A stretch of DNA of 64,000 nt, from assembly GCA_027924585.1 (NCBI GenBank), contig BSBM01000059.1, positions 4,464,001 through 4,528,000 of the forward strand, given 5' to 3'. The translations under genes and the position numbers were made by a program. The stretch comes from Larix kaempferi. Taxonomy: Eukaryota; Streptophyta; Pinopsida; Pinales; Pinaceae. Positions within the stretch are counted from its first letter, which is position 1; each line of letters begins with the position of its first letter. Shown here piece by piece: positions 11,591 to 23,698 of this stretch. The notes under the pieces are model-generated. The model was not told the DNA's origin, did not search any database, and saw nothing but the letters and a program-made list of their open reading frames with translations.

Positions 11591-13332
11591 ATAACATAAA
11601 TATCATTGTATATACCCTTCCAACTTTTGTTTCTCTCTTACGTAAATATATTTATATGAATGTAAGACATATTTTTACAGCAACAAAAAAAACGATTAGC
11701 TTGTTGTCCATATATGTTTTTACACAATGACTAATAGTCAATCATTATTTTGCATTGGTTTGAGTTCCATTCATGACTATTAGTTTAGATTTTCCTATGA
11801 CAACAACAAATACGTAGAAGAGAAATAACCACATCAAGCATGAATATAAACTTGTACAACCTAAATATTTATTACTGTTCAGAGCCCCTCCAAGAAGATA
11901 AGAGAGGAAACTATTCATCCTCAATTTCTCTCAAGATATTGAAATGCTTGCATTACTAGCTTCATGTAAGAAGGATACTTTCAAGTTGCATGTTAAAAGT
12001 GCCTTAGTTTCAACCTTAAAACGAAGTCTATGATGTCACATGGTATCATCAACCTGATGCAATTTATAGTGGAAATGTTTCAATGGGGATCCTGTAGTTG
12101 ATCAATTGCAAACTCTTCAACAAACAAGGAGGATAAGTACCATCCCTCTACTTGTTGGCCTTTAGAAGAGCTCTTAGGATACTTGGTGTTGTTGTAACCC
12201 CAATCCTTTCTCTTTCTCTTTGTTTCTTTTTTGGCTGATTTTTGCTTTGTTTTATGCCTTCTACTAGTTGGCTTTTTGAAGAGCTTTCAAGGTACTTGGT
12301 TTTGTCGTAAACTTAGTTCTTTCTCTTTCTCTTTGTTTCTTTCTTGGCTGATTGTTGTTTGGTTTCTATTATCCTACCACTTTGTGCAGCATCTTTCATG
12401 GCTACAATTTGTGCGCTGTCTGACATACTTTAGCATATTGTTAATCCACTGTTTTTTATGTAACTTATTTTATTATATCAGTATAATGAGTCACTTTTAG
12501 TGCTCCTCTTCCTATCATTTTTTGGCATATTATCACTATTCTAACTAACCTACTTCAGTCATTATTGAACATTAATATAATTTATCTCTTCACAATGGTA
12601 TTTCATGAGTTTATCGATTTTTCTGCCACGACGTGACTGTGTCAACTAAATGCAAATGCGATATATATTTTCAAATCCGACTCCCTTCCCTGAAAGTATT
12701 TCTTGGGGTCCTGGAATATTGTGTAACTGATAGTCTAATACTCATAGCCCCATTCCAATGATTAATATCCCTAAGATAGATATCCTTAATATAAAAGCTT
12801 CAAGTTACGTTGGGAAGAGTCATATTGGTTGAGCTACTCAAAAGCAATATCCCATATTTATATGATTTGAATGTAACATTTTCTTATTGTCTTTTAATTT
12901 CCATACATCACATGGCTTTGAGTTTGCAAAATCTTTTTGCATTTAAACAATGACAGCATAGAAAGTATATGGATTGTGTAATTGTGTAAATTAATCATCA
13001 TGAACTATTTTCTTCTGGTTCAATTTTGTGACTGTTGCTAAGACATCACTTATATATCTCTTATTTAAGTGATAAGTGATACAGATATCTTACAAGTTAC
13101 AACTACCTCAACATTGATTTCTTACCCAAATTACAAGAACAAAAATGAAAAATATTAAACCCCAATATATGAAAGGCATCAAAGGCTCCAACATGACAAT
13201 CATAAAAAACCAACAAATTATTTCCATAGATCAATATATGATAACATATGTGCTCTCACTTTCTCATTGTGAGAAAATAAGAATATCAATCTTCCAAACA
13301 ATCATAGGGTATTCAATAGCAAAAGATCCTAC
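11591..13332. other. Unassigned AT-rich DNA
   Basis: No recognisable coding sequence on either strand. A two-copy tandem repeat lies at 12148-12375. The rest contains no structure I can support. Confidence 0.5.
12148..12375. repeat. Two-copy tandem repeat, period 113 bp
   Basis: CTACTTGTTGGCC at 12148 recurs as CTACTAGTTGGCT at 12261. Both copies contain the pyrimidine run TTTCTCTTTCTCTTTGTTTC and TTGGCTGAT. The copies are clearly diverged. Confidence 0.75.
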
Positions 13333-13460
13333 CAGTTTTGGAGGTCGCTCAGCCAAAAGCAAGTCTTTAAAATCTACTAATGCTTTATCCTCTAAACCCT
13401 GTTCCAATAGTTCATTTGCTTCTTCTCTTATCGCATTATACTCGAAGAAAGCATCTTCAG
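13333..13460 (-). other. Candidate protein-coding exon (128 nt), function unknown
   Basis: On the minus strand a pyrimidine-rich stretch ending TTGTTAG is followed by 128 bases coding for EDAFFEYNAIREEANEL, then LEQGLEDKALVDFKDL and LLAERPPKL, then GTAGGA, a plausible splice donor. The acceptor, even codon use, acidic/amphipathic helix composition and donor make it look like an internal exon in phase 2 rather than transposon debris. I do not recognise the family, and no neighbouring exon is identified, so it may be a gene fragment or pseudogene. The wider frame (13512-13264) runs into intron-like AT-rich sequence on both sides. Confidence 0.35.
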
Positions 13461-15322
13461 CTAACAAGTAAAAAATAAATAAAAAATAAGTCATATGAAC
13501 TAGAACAAACATAAAAAATGGAGATGCATCCAGAAGGCACCACCTTCAAATGAAAAGACAAAAACATAACTGTCACACGATAAAGCAAAAATAAATACAC
13601 TTGAGTTTACCATAACTTCATTAAGACTGTGATAAAGCTTTTTCACTTAAGTTTCGAGTCACCTTCGTGACTTATCCTTCAGGCTTGAGGAAAATAGAAA
13701 ATCACTAAACTACAATAAATTGGGCTCGAATTAGTTTTGAATAGACACGACACCACTTAATACAAACCAATCCAAACCCTATTTATTGCAGTGCAGTAAT
13801 TTTCTCTTTTCCACAAGCCATGAAGATGAGTCATGGAAGTGACTCGAAAAATCAGGGAAAAAACTCTCACCTCTTTCCAAAGTTAAAGTGCACTCAAGTA
13901 TGATGAATTGTGGAAAGCTATTAAGCAAACAATTATACTTCAAAACTTATTCTCCAAATTCGGAACAAACAACAATTAATTCAAAATTAATAAACAAGAC
14001 AATGAAGCACAAATGGAAGATAATATGATCGATGCAAAGATCATCTAGCCATCGTCTCAGCTTATTGAAGCACAATGTGTTTTTTACTTATATAACCACT
14101 GTCCGAGCTTATTCAACAACCATTGTGCCTTTCAGTTTGCTTCACCAAAGACTCGGATCTATGAACCCATGTGATTGATGTCAACATCCTATGGAAGTCA
14201 TAGTTAAAACTTAAAAGATCTACAAAATGGCTAACAAATCCTAATAAAATAATACTAAATGAAATATAAACATGATTATACATGCATATCATGTTAACTA
14301 ACGAGATTTTTATGTTAAGAGAAAAGGATGATCACATTAAATTCAAAATGTTAGCTTTTGGGGTTACTCCGAAAATGCTTATACCATATTTGGGGGTGCT
14401 TCATGAGATTTAGGTTACATGGTATATGTATAGCCCTTGCATCGTCCACAATGAACTTGCAAAATGGAGGTGGTTTACTTAGTGGTTACTGTGAAATTTT
14501 TCAATGCTCTGAAAGTACTTGACCTCAACTTGGTCTCAAGCCTCTCTAAATCACATGCAAGATGCCAAACCCGATTCTCAACCCCAGAGAAAGTAATAGC
14601 ATAAACAGTTATTTAGAACAAGAAACACATGAGATCTAATCTACTCTTTTATTCCAGCAATACAGACAGAATTTTCGGTCCAAGTGACCCTGGAAAAACC
14701 CTTGCGGGGAAACCAGTGAGAGTGTAGAATAGCTTTTATTATTTCAAGCAGTTACTGTAGGTACAATAGAATAGATCCAACACAAACTTATCTCTGAGCC
14801 AGTGGCTCTGGAGCTCGAGCCTGGTCTCTATTGGATGAAAGGGAAATGTTCCCCTCTCTCTGATTGTGCCCCTCTCTGAATCTACTCTCTGCCTTAGGCT
14901 TCACCCCCCTCTGCTACCGAATCGATGTCTCGGTGAAACCTCTCTCGATCTGATGAACTCTATCACATAGCTTGCCCTCCTCCAATGACGTGCGCCCTCC
15001 TCCACAGAAATGTGCCCCCTCTCTGTATGATCAATCTCTTATCTCTCAGTTGATAAATCCGATCTATCTCAGAAGTTGTCTTTGCCTCCAATGGATTCTC
15101 CCTCAGCCTCAGAAGAAGTGTGCTCAATCCCTCTCAAATATGCGTCCTCCTTCTTAAAGAATGTGCCCTCTCTTCTCAAGAATGTGCCTTCTCTTCTCAT
15201 GCACTGATTCACACTTCTCATGCAAGTCAATCCCCTATCTGTAGATGAACTCACTACAATACAATTGTGTCCCTTTTTGCCTTCTCAACTCTCTTTTATC
15301 ATTTGATTGACTTTTAGGGTTC
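13461..15322. other. Unassigned DNA with a pyrimidine-rich, short-repeat stretch
   Basis: 13461-14640 is AT-rich without features. From about 14840 to 15300 the plus strand is rich in CTCTC and repeats a loose motif of the form ATGTGCCCTCTCTTCTCAAG (for example near 15005, 15165 and 15185). It may be LTR debris, but no termini are seen. It abuts the giant solo LTR at 15323. Confidence 0.45.
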
Positions 15323-16217
15323 TGTTGTCCGCCAATATGCACACCAGCAGCGGAAATCTTTCGAAAGCTGTCTCTTCACTACAAGTGAGAGAGGTGTGGC
15401 CCTGGGGGCAAGCAATGAGCCAGGTACTGTCACCTGAATCCCAGCTCCTCCGTTTAGGCAAACTCCTAACGAAGCCAAGGGGGGTAGTCCCTAAAAGAGA
15501 GTTTCACTAAGGCTCTTGTTTTTATAGTGTTTTTGATGTAGTGATGCGGATGGGTGTTGTTTAGGAGTTTTTTGTGAAATGAGAGACAATATAAAGCTTG
15601 AAAATAAAACACACGATAAGATGCAATCCACGTTGCGAAACAATATATAAAGACTTAAGATAATTAAGAAGCATCCACAGATAAAAATTAAATGACAAAA
15701 GGACCAGTGCCTTATCCAATGGATAATGGAGTCAAAATAACAAATGTAGTGCTGGGGGATGCTGAAAAGTAAGTCTTGATAGTAACTGTTCGTGAGATCG
15801 TTGTGCAAATTATCTTGGTAAATTTCAAAGTTTTAGTTGTCTTGATTATTAGGGCTAAGACCAAAGGTATCAAAAGATGGTAGAACCCTACCCAAGAAAG
15901 ATACTGGCAACCCTAAGTGACCTGTCGGAAGCACCCAGATTCAATAAGGATTGGTGTCCAATGTTTGAACCGCCCCTGAGTCTGACAGTGATTTCCCAGC
16001 GTCACCTCTCGTGGGAAGAGCAGTATTTTGCCTTGGTTGAGGTTTTGGGTAAAAATTTTAATTAAGTTTATCGATCGTAATTATCAAGTCTTCCACCTTT
16101 CTGAGTACTAGCCCAACCGTTTCCGGTTGGCAGAGCATACGGGTGTAGGACAAACCAAGATAAATTAATTAGGGGTGTGTGAGTGGAAATTTTTTATTAT
16201 TAGAAATCCTTGTTCAA

Positions 16218-16232
16218 CTCTCCGACAGAGAG
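16218..16232 (-). repeat. Short hairpin of LTR module, copy a
   Basis: The plus strand reads CTCTCCGACAGAGAG: arms CTCTC/GAGAG with a 5-base loop. Next to it is a second, imperfect stem formed by CTCTTGACTTGG and the later AGTTCAAGAG. This is the counterpart of 35950-35964 in the other LTR copy. Confidence 0.6.
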
Positions 16233-16320
16233 CACTCTTGACTTGGTCTTATGACCACAGTTCAAGAGACTTGCTAGATTAACAATGCCTAATGCAGGGA
16301 AATGCAAGAAACTAAAAATG

Positions 16321-16335
16321 CCCTCCGATAGAGGG
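16321..16335 (-). repeat. Short hairpin of LTR module, copy b (compensated)
   Basis: The plus strand reads CCCTCCGATAGAGGG: arms CCCTC/GAGGG. Compared with the other copies (CTCTC/GAGAG), one base pair has changed on both arms, so pairing is kept. This is the counterpart of 35849-35863. Confidence 0.6.
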
Positions 16336-18688
16336 TGCTCTTGACTTGGATTTGGCCAAGTTCAAGAGACTTTGGTTTATTTTATGAAGTGGAAAGAAAG
16401 TAGTAGCAGTATATCTCAGATTGAAACAGATTTTAAACAATGAGATTAATCAGCAAGATATGAATACTACTAACAATACTACTTGCAAAATAAAATGAAA
16501 CTGAATAAATCTAGTGTTCTACCACACAACTTCTAATCTAATAGGTGGGATCGATCTCCGAACAAGATCAACCACTAGAAGCCACCAGTCTTGGAAACCT
16601 TCCAGCTAGCTGGATGTCCACAAGAAGCTGATGGGGGAACGAGAAGCTAACACAAAACTATGTGGCCTTTGGGATGCAATCCCAAAGTTAGCTATTCTCT
16701 GGTCAAGGATTGGAAGAGAAGATAAGATAACTAAACGGAAAATAAAACTAAACTACCCAAGAGTCTCTTTCAGGTTCAAGACCCTACTCGGGAAAGCACG
16801 GGGGTAAGTGAAAATGAAAGATAAATAACCAAAATACTTAGTGAAATAGAAACTAATCTAAGAGCATGGAAACATAAACTAAGTCAAACCCAACACAAGA
16901 CCCAACACTCTTCCCCAAATGGGGAAGAAGACCCAAAGGTGGAGGACCCCTCCACTTGAAACTTTTTATTAAACTGTTACAGATGCCTTGGGTTTAAAAC
17001 CTTGCAAGGTCTTTGAGAAAGATGATACTTGGAAAAATTTAAGAAAGAAGCAATTTTTTGCTTGCTTTTACAAAGGATAAGTATGTCAAATTTTGCTCAT
17101 TTTCATGGTTTCTTCTCTTTGGTCCTTTGCTTGGATCTTACTTCTTCAAAGGTTTTCAAATTTTCTTCTTTCAAAGCACCTACACAAGCTTGAAAAATAT
17201 ACTCAACATGCACCCATTAAACGTCAGAAATCAAAATGAAATTCGAATCTACCAAGTCCAAACTTGAAAAATAAAGCCTAAAACATAAAAAAAAATGAAA
17301 ATTTTGTTCGAAAAAATTTGTATGGAGAAACGGACCAGCGAACAAAAGTTGCCTAAAACTCACTAAAAATGAGATCTAAACTATAAAAATTTAAAATATT
17401 TTTGGAGCAAAATTTCTATGTTTCAAATGAGGAAAGGAAACTTAAGTAAGTGTAAGCTACATGCAATATTTTATTACCCTATATGCTCAATCAACCTTTC
17501 AATATGCAAGATCTAAACTTTTGGTATGAGATCTAACTATTATGGAATGCAAATAAAAGATCTAAGCTAGAACTTTGAAACTTTTTATGAGATTTTTAAA
17601 ATATTTCAAGAAAACTAAATGCAATCTATAAGAAACAAATTAACACTAACTCTAACTTGTTTGTTTTGTTGTTTTGATGTGATTTAGGGCCTAAAAGGGA
17701 GTGGACGAGGAGAGAAGGTGAAGGGATCTAAGGAATAGGGCAAAAAGAGAGTGAAGAATGGGGACTAGGGGTTGGACTAGGAGTGAGACTAAAACTAGAT
17801 GGAGATAGATGGGACGAATGGGAGAAAGGATGGAAACCAAAAAGGAGAGGAGGAATGCACTAGATAGCTAAGATGAGAGGAAGAAAGTGGCTTTTATGAT
17901 GGACGAGAGGGCAAAAGGAGGCAAAACAAATGGGGGAGGAGACCAATGAGGAAAACTTAAAGGAGCTAGGGCGAATGGAGAGGAGGGCTAAGCAAGAGTG
18001 GAAAGAAGGAAAAAAAGCTTGGATGATATGGATGAAGGGAGAAAATGAATGGGAGGAAAGCCAAAGGGTGAAGGATCTAAGGCCTAACTCTAGTAACCAA
18101 TTTTGAAAGTGAAGATTTTTGTTGATGGATATAAGCAAGATAACCCCTGGTTTTCCTCTTATGACAAAGACAACAAGCTTTGTAGATCTAGATCCTGCAA
18201 TCACAAAATGTTAAACCCAAACAAAAGTTGATTTGAAGCTTGAGATAGATGTAACCGAACTCATTCCCTTCTTCAAATTTGTGAAACCTGATCAAGCACG
18301 ACAAACTCAATACCAAAGTGAGATCAAAACAACTAGTATGCTAAGAGAATCAAAGCTCTATCAATATTGGTATAACCAACTACGTCCTACTCATATCACT
18401 TTGATAATCGTTGCATAATAAATCAAATTGACAATACAAATGACAAATCTTATGTTCTAGAAATAGACCTCTAAAGCTAGCATTTGATCACCACATATAA
18501 GTATTGAAAAAAGAAGTACTTAGAAAGAGATCACCTCAACCATGACGAATTCATCATAATGAACAAGAATCCATGGACCTCCAAAGTCGAAATATTTTAT
18601 TCATAAGTTCAAAACAAAAGCTTGATACAATTTTCTCAGAGTAACTTTGCACAAATTCTCCATGAGATAATAACCCAAATGGGCCTCT

Positions 18689-18695
18689 CTTTATA
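18689..18695 (-). promoter_or_regulatory. Candidate TATA box of giant LTR (minus copy)
   Basis: The minus strand reads TATAAAG followed by AGAGGCCC. The homologous place in the plus copy is TATAAATAA at 29001-29009. Confidence 0.5.
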
Positions 18696-20171
18696 CTAAA
18701 ACTAGAAAGCTAAACCCTAGGTCGAAATTGGCAATGGGATTGAGGTCGAATTCCAATCAACAAGGTTTGGAGCAATGGAGTCGAGTTTGAGGTAGGTGTG
18801 AATGGCACTATGTGGCACAACTCGACTTGAGGTAGGTGTGAGGTGAGGGCATTAACCAATGGACAAAATACAACAAGGCAAAGGCGAGCTAGGATGAGGA
18901 TTAACGTGAGCTTATGTGGAGGGCGAGCTTGGATATGATGGAGACAAATGGAAGGGCGAGCTAACATGGAGATGGCAAGTGGCCTTTGGTAGGTAATAAC
19001 TCGCATATGTGGAGCTTGGAACCAATCATCACACTACAATGAAGCCTAAACTCGAGTTCCATGAAGATAGACGTGAGGAATTAAAGGGATATGCGAGTTG
19101 CTTGTTGGAACACGTGGTGATGGTAGGTGAACTCGAGTCCTATCAAGGAGCCAAGCTTTGGATTGATTGCTAGATTAGAGGAGGCGCCCACCATTGGCTT
19201 TTAATGCCATCCAACCACCCATTCAATCAATGCCACATCACAAAATCGATTTTTTGCATGGAAGAGGGCGAACTAGCTTGAGGAGATCTCTTGCTGGTGA
19301 CTGGATAGTGGTCTGGTTGATGACTGAGATGATTGGAATCTTCATTAATGTCCATTGCCATGTCATTTAGCCTTTTATTTTAATCAAATTGATTAATTTT
19401 GGAGAGATTTGGATTATCTCCAAAATAATCAATTTTATTATTTTAATTAATAATTTCTCTGTAAATGGCTTTTCAGAGAAAATATTAATTATGAGGCCAA
19501 ATTGACATCCGAAAGTTGGGTTTAGCTGCTCCATGGGTCAAGTGTGATTTTTGGCTTATGAAACGAGCCATCAAACACTGAATTCGGACCCCGGATGACT
19601 GACATATTACAGACTCAAATTTCTCTATTTAAACTATAGAGAAATTTAATTAAAATTTAAAAATAATTAAAAATTAAAAACCCCAATTTCGACGCGTCCG
19701 GTAAAAATTTTTCGAAATTTTTTGTGGGGGTCCTAGAGACCTAGGACATGACCAAAACCTATTCTAATAGTGTCTAGTAGGTTTATACATTATAGTTGGA
19801 CCCTAATAACCCCCCATGGCCAAATTTCCAAAATCGGGCATTCCAGCTTTGGAGGAAGCGGGAGAAAAACCAAGAGATTATATTTCGCTTGAAGCAAAGT
19901 ATAATCTGACGGTGAAAAAACTCCCTGGAATACCTTAGTTGTTTAATCCAGTCATGGGAAACCGAGCCACTCAGACCCTACTAGCACACTTTGATACAAA
20001 CCCCCATGGGGCCATGGTCATGTCGACTCAAAAACAAAACTGGCTAGCCAAAACTGGCTAGACCTAAATACAATGAAACCCAGATACTCTGGAAGTGAAC
20101 ACTGATGTGTTCCAACACTGGCGGCTCAATAAGGTTTCAACTATTTGTACAAATCAGTTGATAACAAGTTC

Positions 20172-21640
20172 CATGCAAAATTCTCCCCATGCAAACTTTT
20201 AATTAAAAAATGCATGCATGCAAACTCAAAAATAGAGTTTTGCTTCTGCATGAAGCAAGGTTAAGGGTCAGACAACTTTCCTAGTTAACTTTTCAACAGT
20301 TACTTGACCACAGTTGGACACCTGCATAACATTCTTCCATGAAAATTTTGATATCTTCAAACAACTTGGGATATTCTTCATGATGGCCACATGGAGATTG
20401 GTTGCTTGCTTGAGAGGACACCTTGCAATGGAGTAGGAGCATTAGCATTTCAAAGGAGGGTGTTGAACCCTAGATATCATGGGGTGGCTTGGATGAATGC
20501 ATGGAGGCATGGAATTGACTTTGAGACACTTGTGTTACAACAATGTTCAAGCAAGTGGAGTGGACCCAATGGAGAAACATGGCTTAAAAGGATCATCGGA
20601 GTCCTTGGAGGCTTGAAGGAGCGTTGGATACATCTCTTGGAATGCCCTTGCAATGGATTCTTGCTTGTGTACAACATCACCTTAGAGCTTGACATGTATA
20701 CACTTGGAGTGTAGCACTTCATATGTGTGAGCTTAGTTGTGTTTGTAGTAGGTTGGTTGTAACGGTTTAGGCCCACAGTTGTATTATTGGCCTCCCATTC
20801 CTCTCATATATATAGATGAAGGAGAGATTCCTTTCATCATCATTATTGTACTCTTTTCTTTGTACTTGTCTTCTTGGAATAAGGCACTTGGGTTCAAGAG
20901 GAAACCCTAAGAGAAATTATGAAGTCTAGAGAGGATGTATTTGATGGGAGCTTGCTATTGTGAGATGCTTGGGTTTGTTCTTGTGAGCTAGATGTTGGAG
21001 ATGAAGTTCTCATCGTGTATCAACTTGATCATATTATGTTAGAAGTGAGAAAAGTAGTGCACTACTCTCTCTCTCTCTCTGGACTTCTTTGTACTTTATC
21101 TCTCATATCTTGGAGGAGGGCACTTGGAACATAAGAAAACCCTAGGAAAAGTTATAAAGTCTAGAGAGGGCATCGTTTTTGGGAGCTTTCTCTTTTGAGA
21201 TGTTTGGGTTCATTCTCGTGAGCTAGAGGTTGGAGATGATGGTCCCATTGAGTAATCTTGATTATATCGTGTTAGAGACCAGAGAAAGTAGTGCATTACT
21301 CTCTCTCTCTCTCTCTCTCTCTGTACTTTGTACTTGATCTCCCTTCTTGGAGGTGCTAGGGTTTCCTGGAACACCCAGAGCATCTTGAATACTAGGGTTA
21401 GGGTTTTACCCCTTGGATACACTGGAGTTAAGGTTTTGTGGATTAAACCCTAGGTTGTATTTGTTGAAGAGGAGAAGAGAAGACATCTTGCCTAAGAGGA
21501 GTTGCTAGTGTGATGCTTGCTTGTTGAAGCTCCTTGCTATTGGCTAGGATTTTCTTGGTTTTCCCTAGCCAAGGTTTTGGAGAGCTTGGGGGGTTATACC
21601 AACTTGTGATAAGTTGAGCATATGTACCTGAACTTCATCT
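20172..21640 (+). repeat. Probable old LTR fragment with internal tandem repeat
   Basis: A run without a gene. Near 20805-20815 a TATATATAG box is followed by GATGAAGGAGAG and a region with poly-pyrimidine and TTGTACTC, the look of an LTR promoter and transcribed repeat. A 236 bp tandem duplication follows. The frame at 20391-20714 has no recognisable domain and overlaps the presumed U3. No termini, PBS or target-site duplication could be placed. Confidence 0.4.
20854..21340. repeat. 236 bp tandem repeat with CT microsatellites
   Basis: GGCACTTGG at 20883 recurs at 21119. Each copy contains GTCTAGAGAGG, GAGCTAGAKGTTGGAGATGA and GTAGTGCAYTACT followed by (CT)n at 21065-21080 and 21299-21322. 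A third, partial copy starts at about 21322. Confidence 0.75.
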
Positions 21641-22780
21641 TTTGTGTGTGTGTGTCTGTGTATGTATGATATCTTCAGCTGTCCAAAATTGTCTTATTGC
21701 AGATTTGATTTTCAGTTATCTTTATCTTCATGATTTGGTACTTTCCAGCACTTGTATGTCTTGCTGGTTTGACATAAATTAATGCTGCAATTGTTAAGAG
21801 TCTTAACATTGATTTTGAAGACTATAGGGAAGATTTACTGTTGCAATTATTGTTTTCATAAAGTGCATTTCAGATCTGGAATATGATTGATAAGATTGCC
21901 CTAGACAGCTGAAATTTGTCGGCACACCTGTGGTACCTTTTCTCTTGGATTGCCTTGTTGATTGGGGTTGAAAATGAGTGAAATATTGTCTGTTGTTTTC
22001 TGTTGTAAAAGTATATTTCAGATCGGCCCTAAGGCTACAAATTCACAGGGTTAAGATCAGGGAAACCTCCTTTTGACGTGAAATTTCTGTTTTGCATTAA
22101 AGTCAAGAACGCAAGAAATTTCTACACAAAATCTAGACGATGACGACACTAAGCTCATCAAGATACCTTTAAATCTAAAGGTATAGCAAGTTGATGAGAT
22201 ACTTTAAAGATAAACTTATAGAAAGCATAAGCAATGCACATCAGACATCATCCTTTACACTTAAATCTCTAATCCCACAATATGCACAAGACTTCAGAAA
22301 CTTAACTTCATCCAGGGATTACAGCTAACAACTACATTACAAATGGATGGTGTCAAATCCCAAACAAAAATACATGTAAAATTTCCATTTACGGTGACAA
22401 AAATAAAAATAAAAATAAAAAACATTATTTATTTCTATCAGATAGCACTAGAATCATTTTTGTGTTTATCTTCCAAAATTATTTGCTCAATACAAATAGG
22501 CTTCAATATTTGATGTTAACTATCCTTGACTATCTGACTGTCCAAGTGCAACCAAACTTTGTCTCCATCTTTGGAATGCTGTTCTCACCCAGTCCTTGTC
22601 ACATATTTTATCTTGCTCTTCATGTGGATAAGAGTGGAAGAAGGAATGACAATATGAAGCTCATAAGAAGCAGCAAGTTGAAAACCAAAAAGACATAAAA
22701 TGTAGAATATATTGTGGAAGCATGTTTGCCCATTGAATGAAATGAATGTATTTGGTCCACTATTTTTTCTGTTCCATGGG

Positions 22781-22975
22781 GACGCGTCTCCCAGCGTCAT
22801 GGGCTCGCCCCCTGCGCTTCCCACGCCCCGGGGGCTGGGGGTCTCCATGGGAAATATTTCCCACCGCCCCCTTTTCAACGAAACTTGGGGAAACACACTA
22901 GAAGGGGTTTCCCACAGAGGGGGGCTTGTAGACGCCCCCTCCCGAGAATGGGGGACGCCCAGGTGCTCTCCCCCT
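22781..22975. repeat. GC-rich block 1
   Basis: Dense GGGACG, CGCCCCC and CCCGGGGGC motifs with several CpG sites in an AT-rich surround. It shares the phrase CGAAACTTGG with block 2 (CGGAAACTTGG). It is probably part of an unidentified DNA element. Confidence 0.4.
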
Positions 22976-23514
22976 CCTGAATTTTTAAATTTTTTTATGA
23001 AAAACCAAAAAATAACTAAAAAATAAATCACTCTCGAGGGTGAGACTGAGAGTGACTCTAACTAAGATGGCGACACTCCCATAGATGGTGACATCATGCA
23101 GCAGATGCATCAGCAGGACCACTCCATGGAACTATCTCCTTGATGCTCTTTTGATGATTTCTTTTTGCTACTTTTAGTTTTATTTACCGTCATTGATGAA
23201 CAAAGATTGAGTCTTTGACTCATCGCTCTTTATTTGTAGGCATTTATCTTACATGTCTATGATTCAAATTTATGATTTATCATTTTAAATTTATCTACTG
23301 TTTATGTCTATGATTCAAATTTCAAAGTTATAATGCAAGACATGCATGTATTAAAAAATTAAAATAGCCATTATGAATTGAATATCATGTTTACATTGCA
23401 CACTAATGAATTTCAATTTAGTACGTAAATGGTGATGGGATGAGGAATTGAAATGTTAGTATGCTGGGATTCATATTTCTTTATTTTTTAATCATTTTAG
23501 AGACATGCCCCCCT

Positions 23515-23636
23515 ATGTTAGGGATCCCGACGCCCCCCCCCTCCCCGCCGCCACCAAAATTTGGGGGTGTCTCTACACGTCCCCAATGTGCGTTTACACG
23601 CGCACCCACGTCCCGGAAACTTGGTGGAACGCTGAT
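23515..23636. repeat. GC-rich block 2
   Basis: Contains a C-run, CCGCCGCC, ACGTCCCC and ACGCGCACCCACGTCCCGG. Composition and the CGGAAACTTGG phrase link it to block 1, about 700 bases away. Confidence 0.4.
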
Positions 23637-23698
23637 TTTTTCAAGTAATGAGAGATATGAATGCATGTACAAGAGCAAGAAAAAGAAAACAATGAAAT

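Larger units (their letters stand above)
15323..20166 (-). repeat. Giant solo LTR (4844 bp), minus orientation
   Basis: Homologous along its length to 27593-29715 plus 34213-36868 on the plus strand. Minus-strand ends are TGTTATCAAC at 20166 and GGACAACA at 15323. Flanking pentamers are GGTTC (15318-15322) and AGTTC (20167-20171), a target-site duplication with one mismatch, and no internal region adjoins either end, so this is a solo LTR left by LTR-LTR recombination. There is no long reading frame. It contains a TATA box at 18689-18695 and hairpin modules near 16220-16390. The internal region of its family is not in this window. Confidence 0.87.
21641..23698. other. Unassigned DNA with two GC-rich blocks
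   Basis: Mostly AT-rich, with an (AAAAT)n-like run near 22398-22422. Two GC-rich blocks stand out at 22781-22975 and 23515-23636. No coding sequence is supported; open frames across the blocks are low-complexity. Confidence 0.5.

Noticed and set aside
15323-20166. 5' LTR of an element extending beyond 15323
   Set aside because: No PBS or polypurine tract adjoins either end, and the flanks form a near-perfect target-site duplication, as expected for a solo LTR.
20391-20714. 107-codon frame that could be a small gene
   Set aside because: No recognised motif, and it sits just upstream of an LTR-like TATA box; more likely U3 sequence.
22585-23031. 148-codon minus-strand frame across GC-rich block 1
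   Set aside because: The plus strand is also open over the same block; Pro/Gly-rich composition with no recognisable domain.
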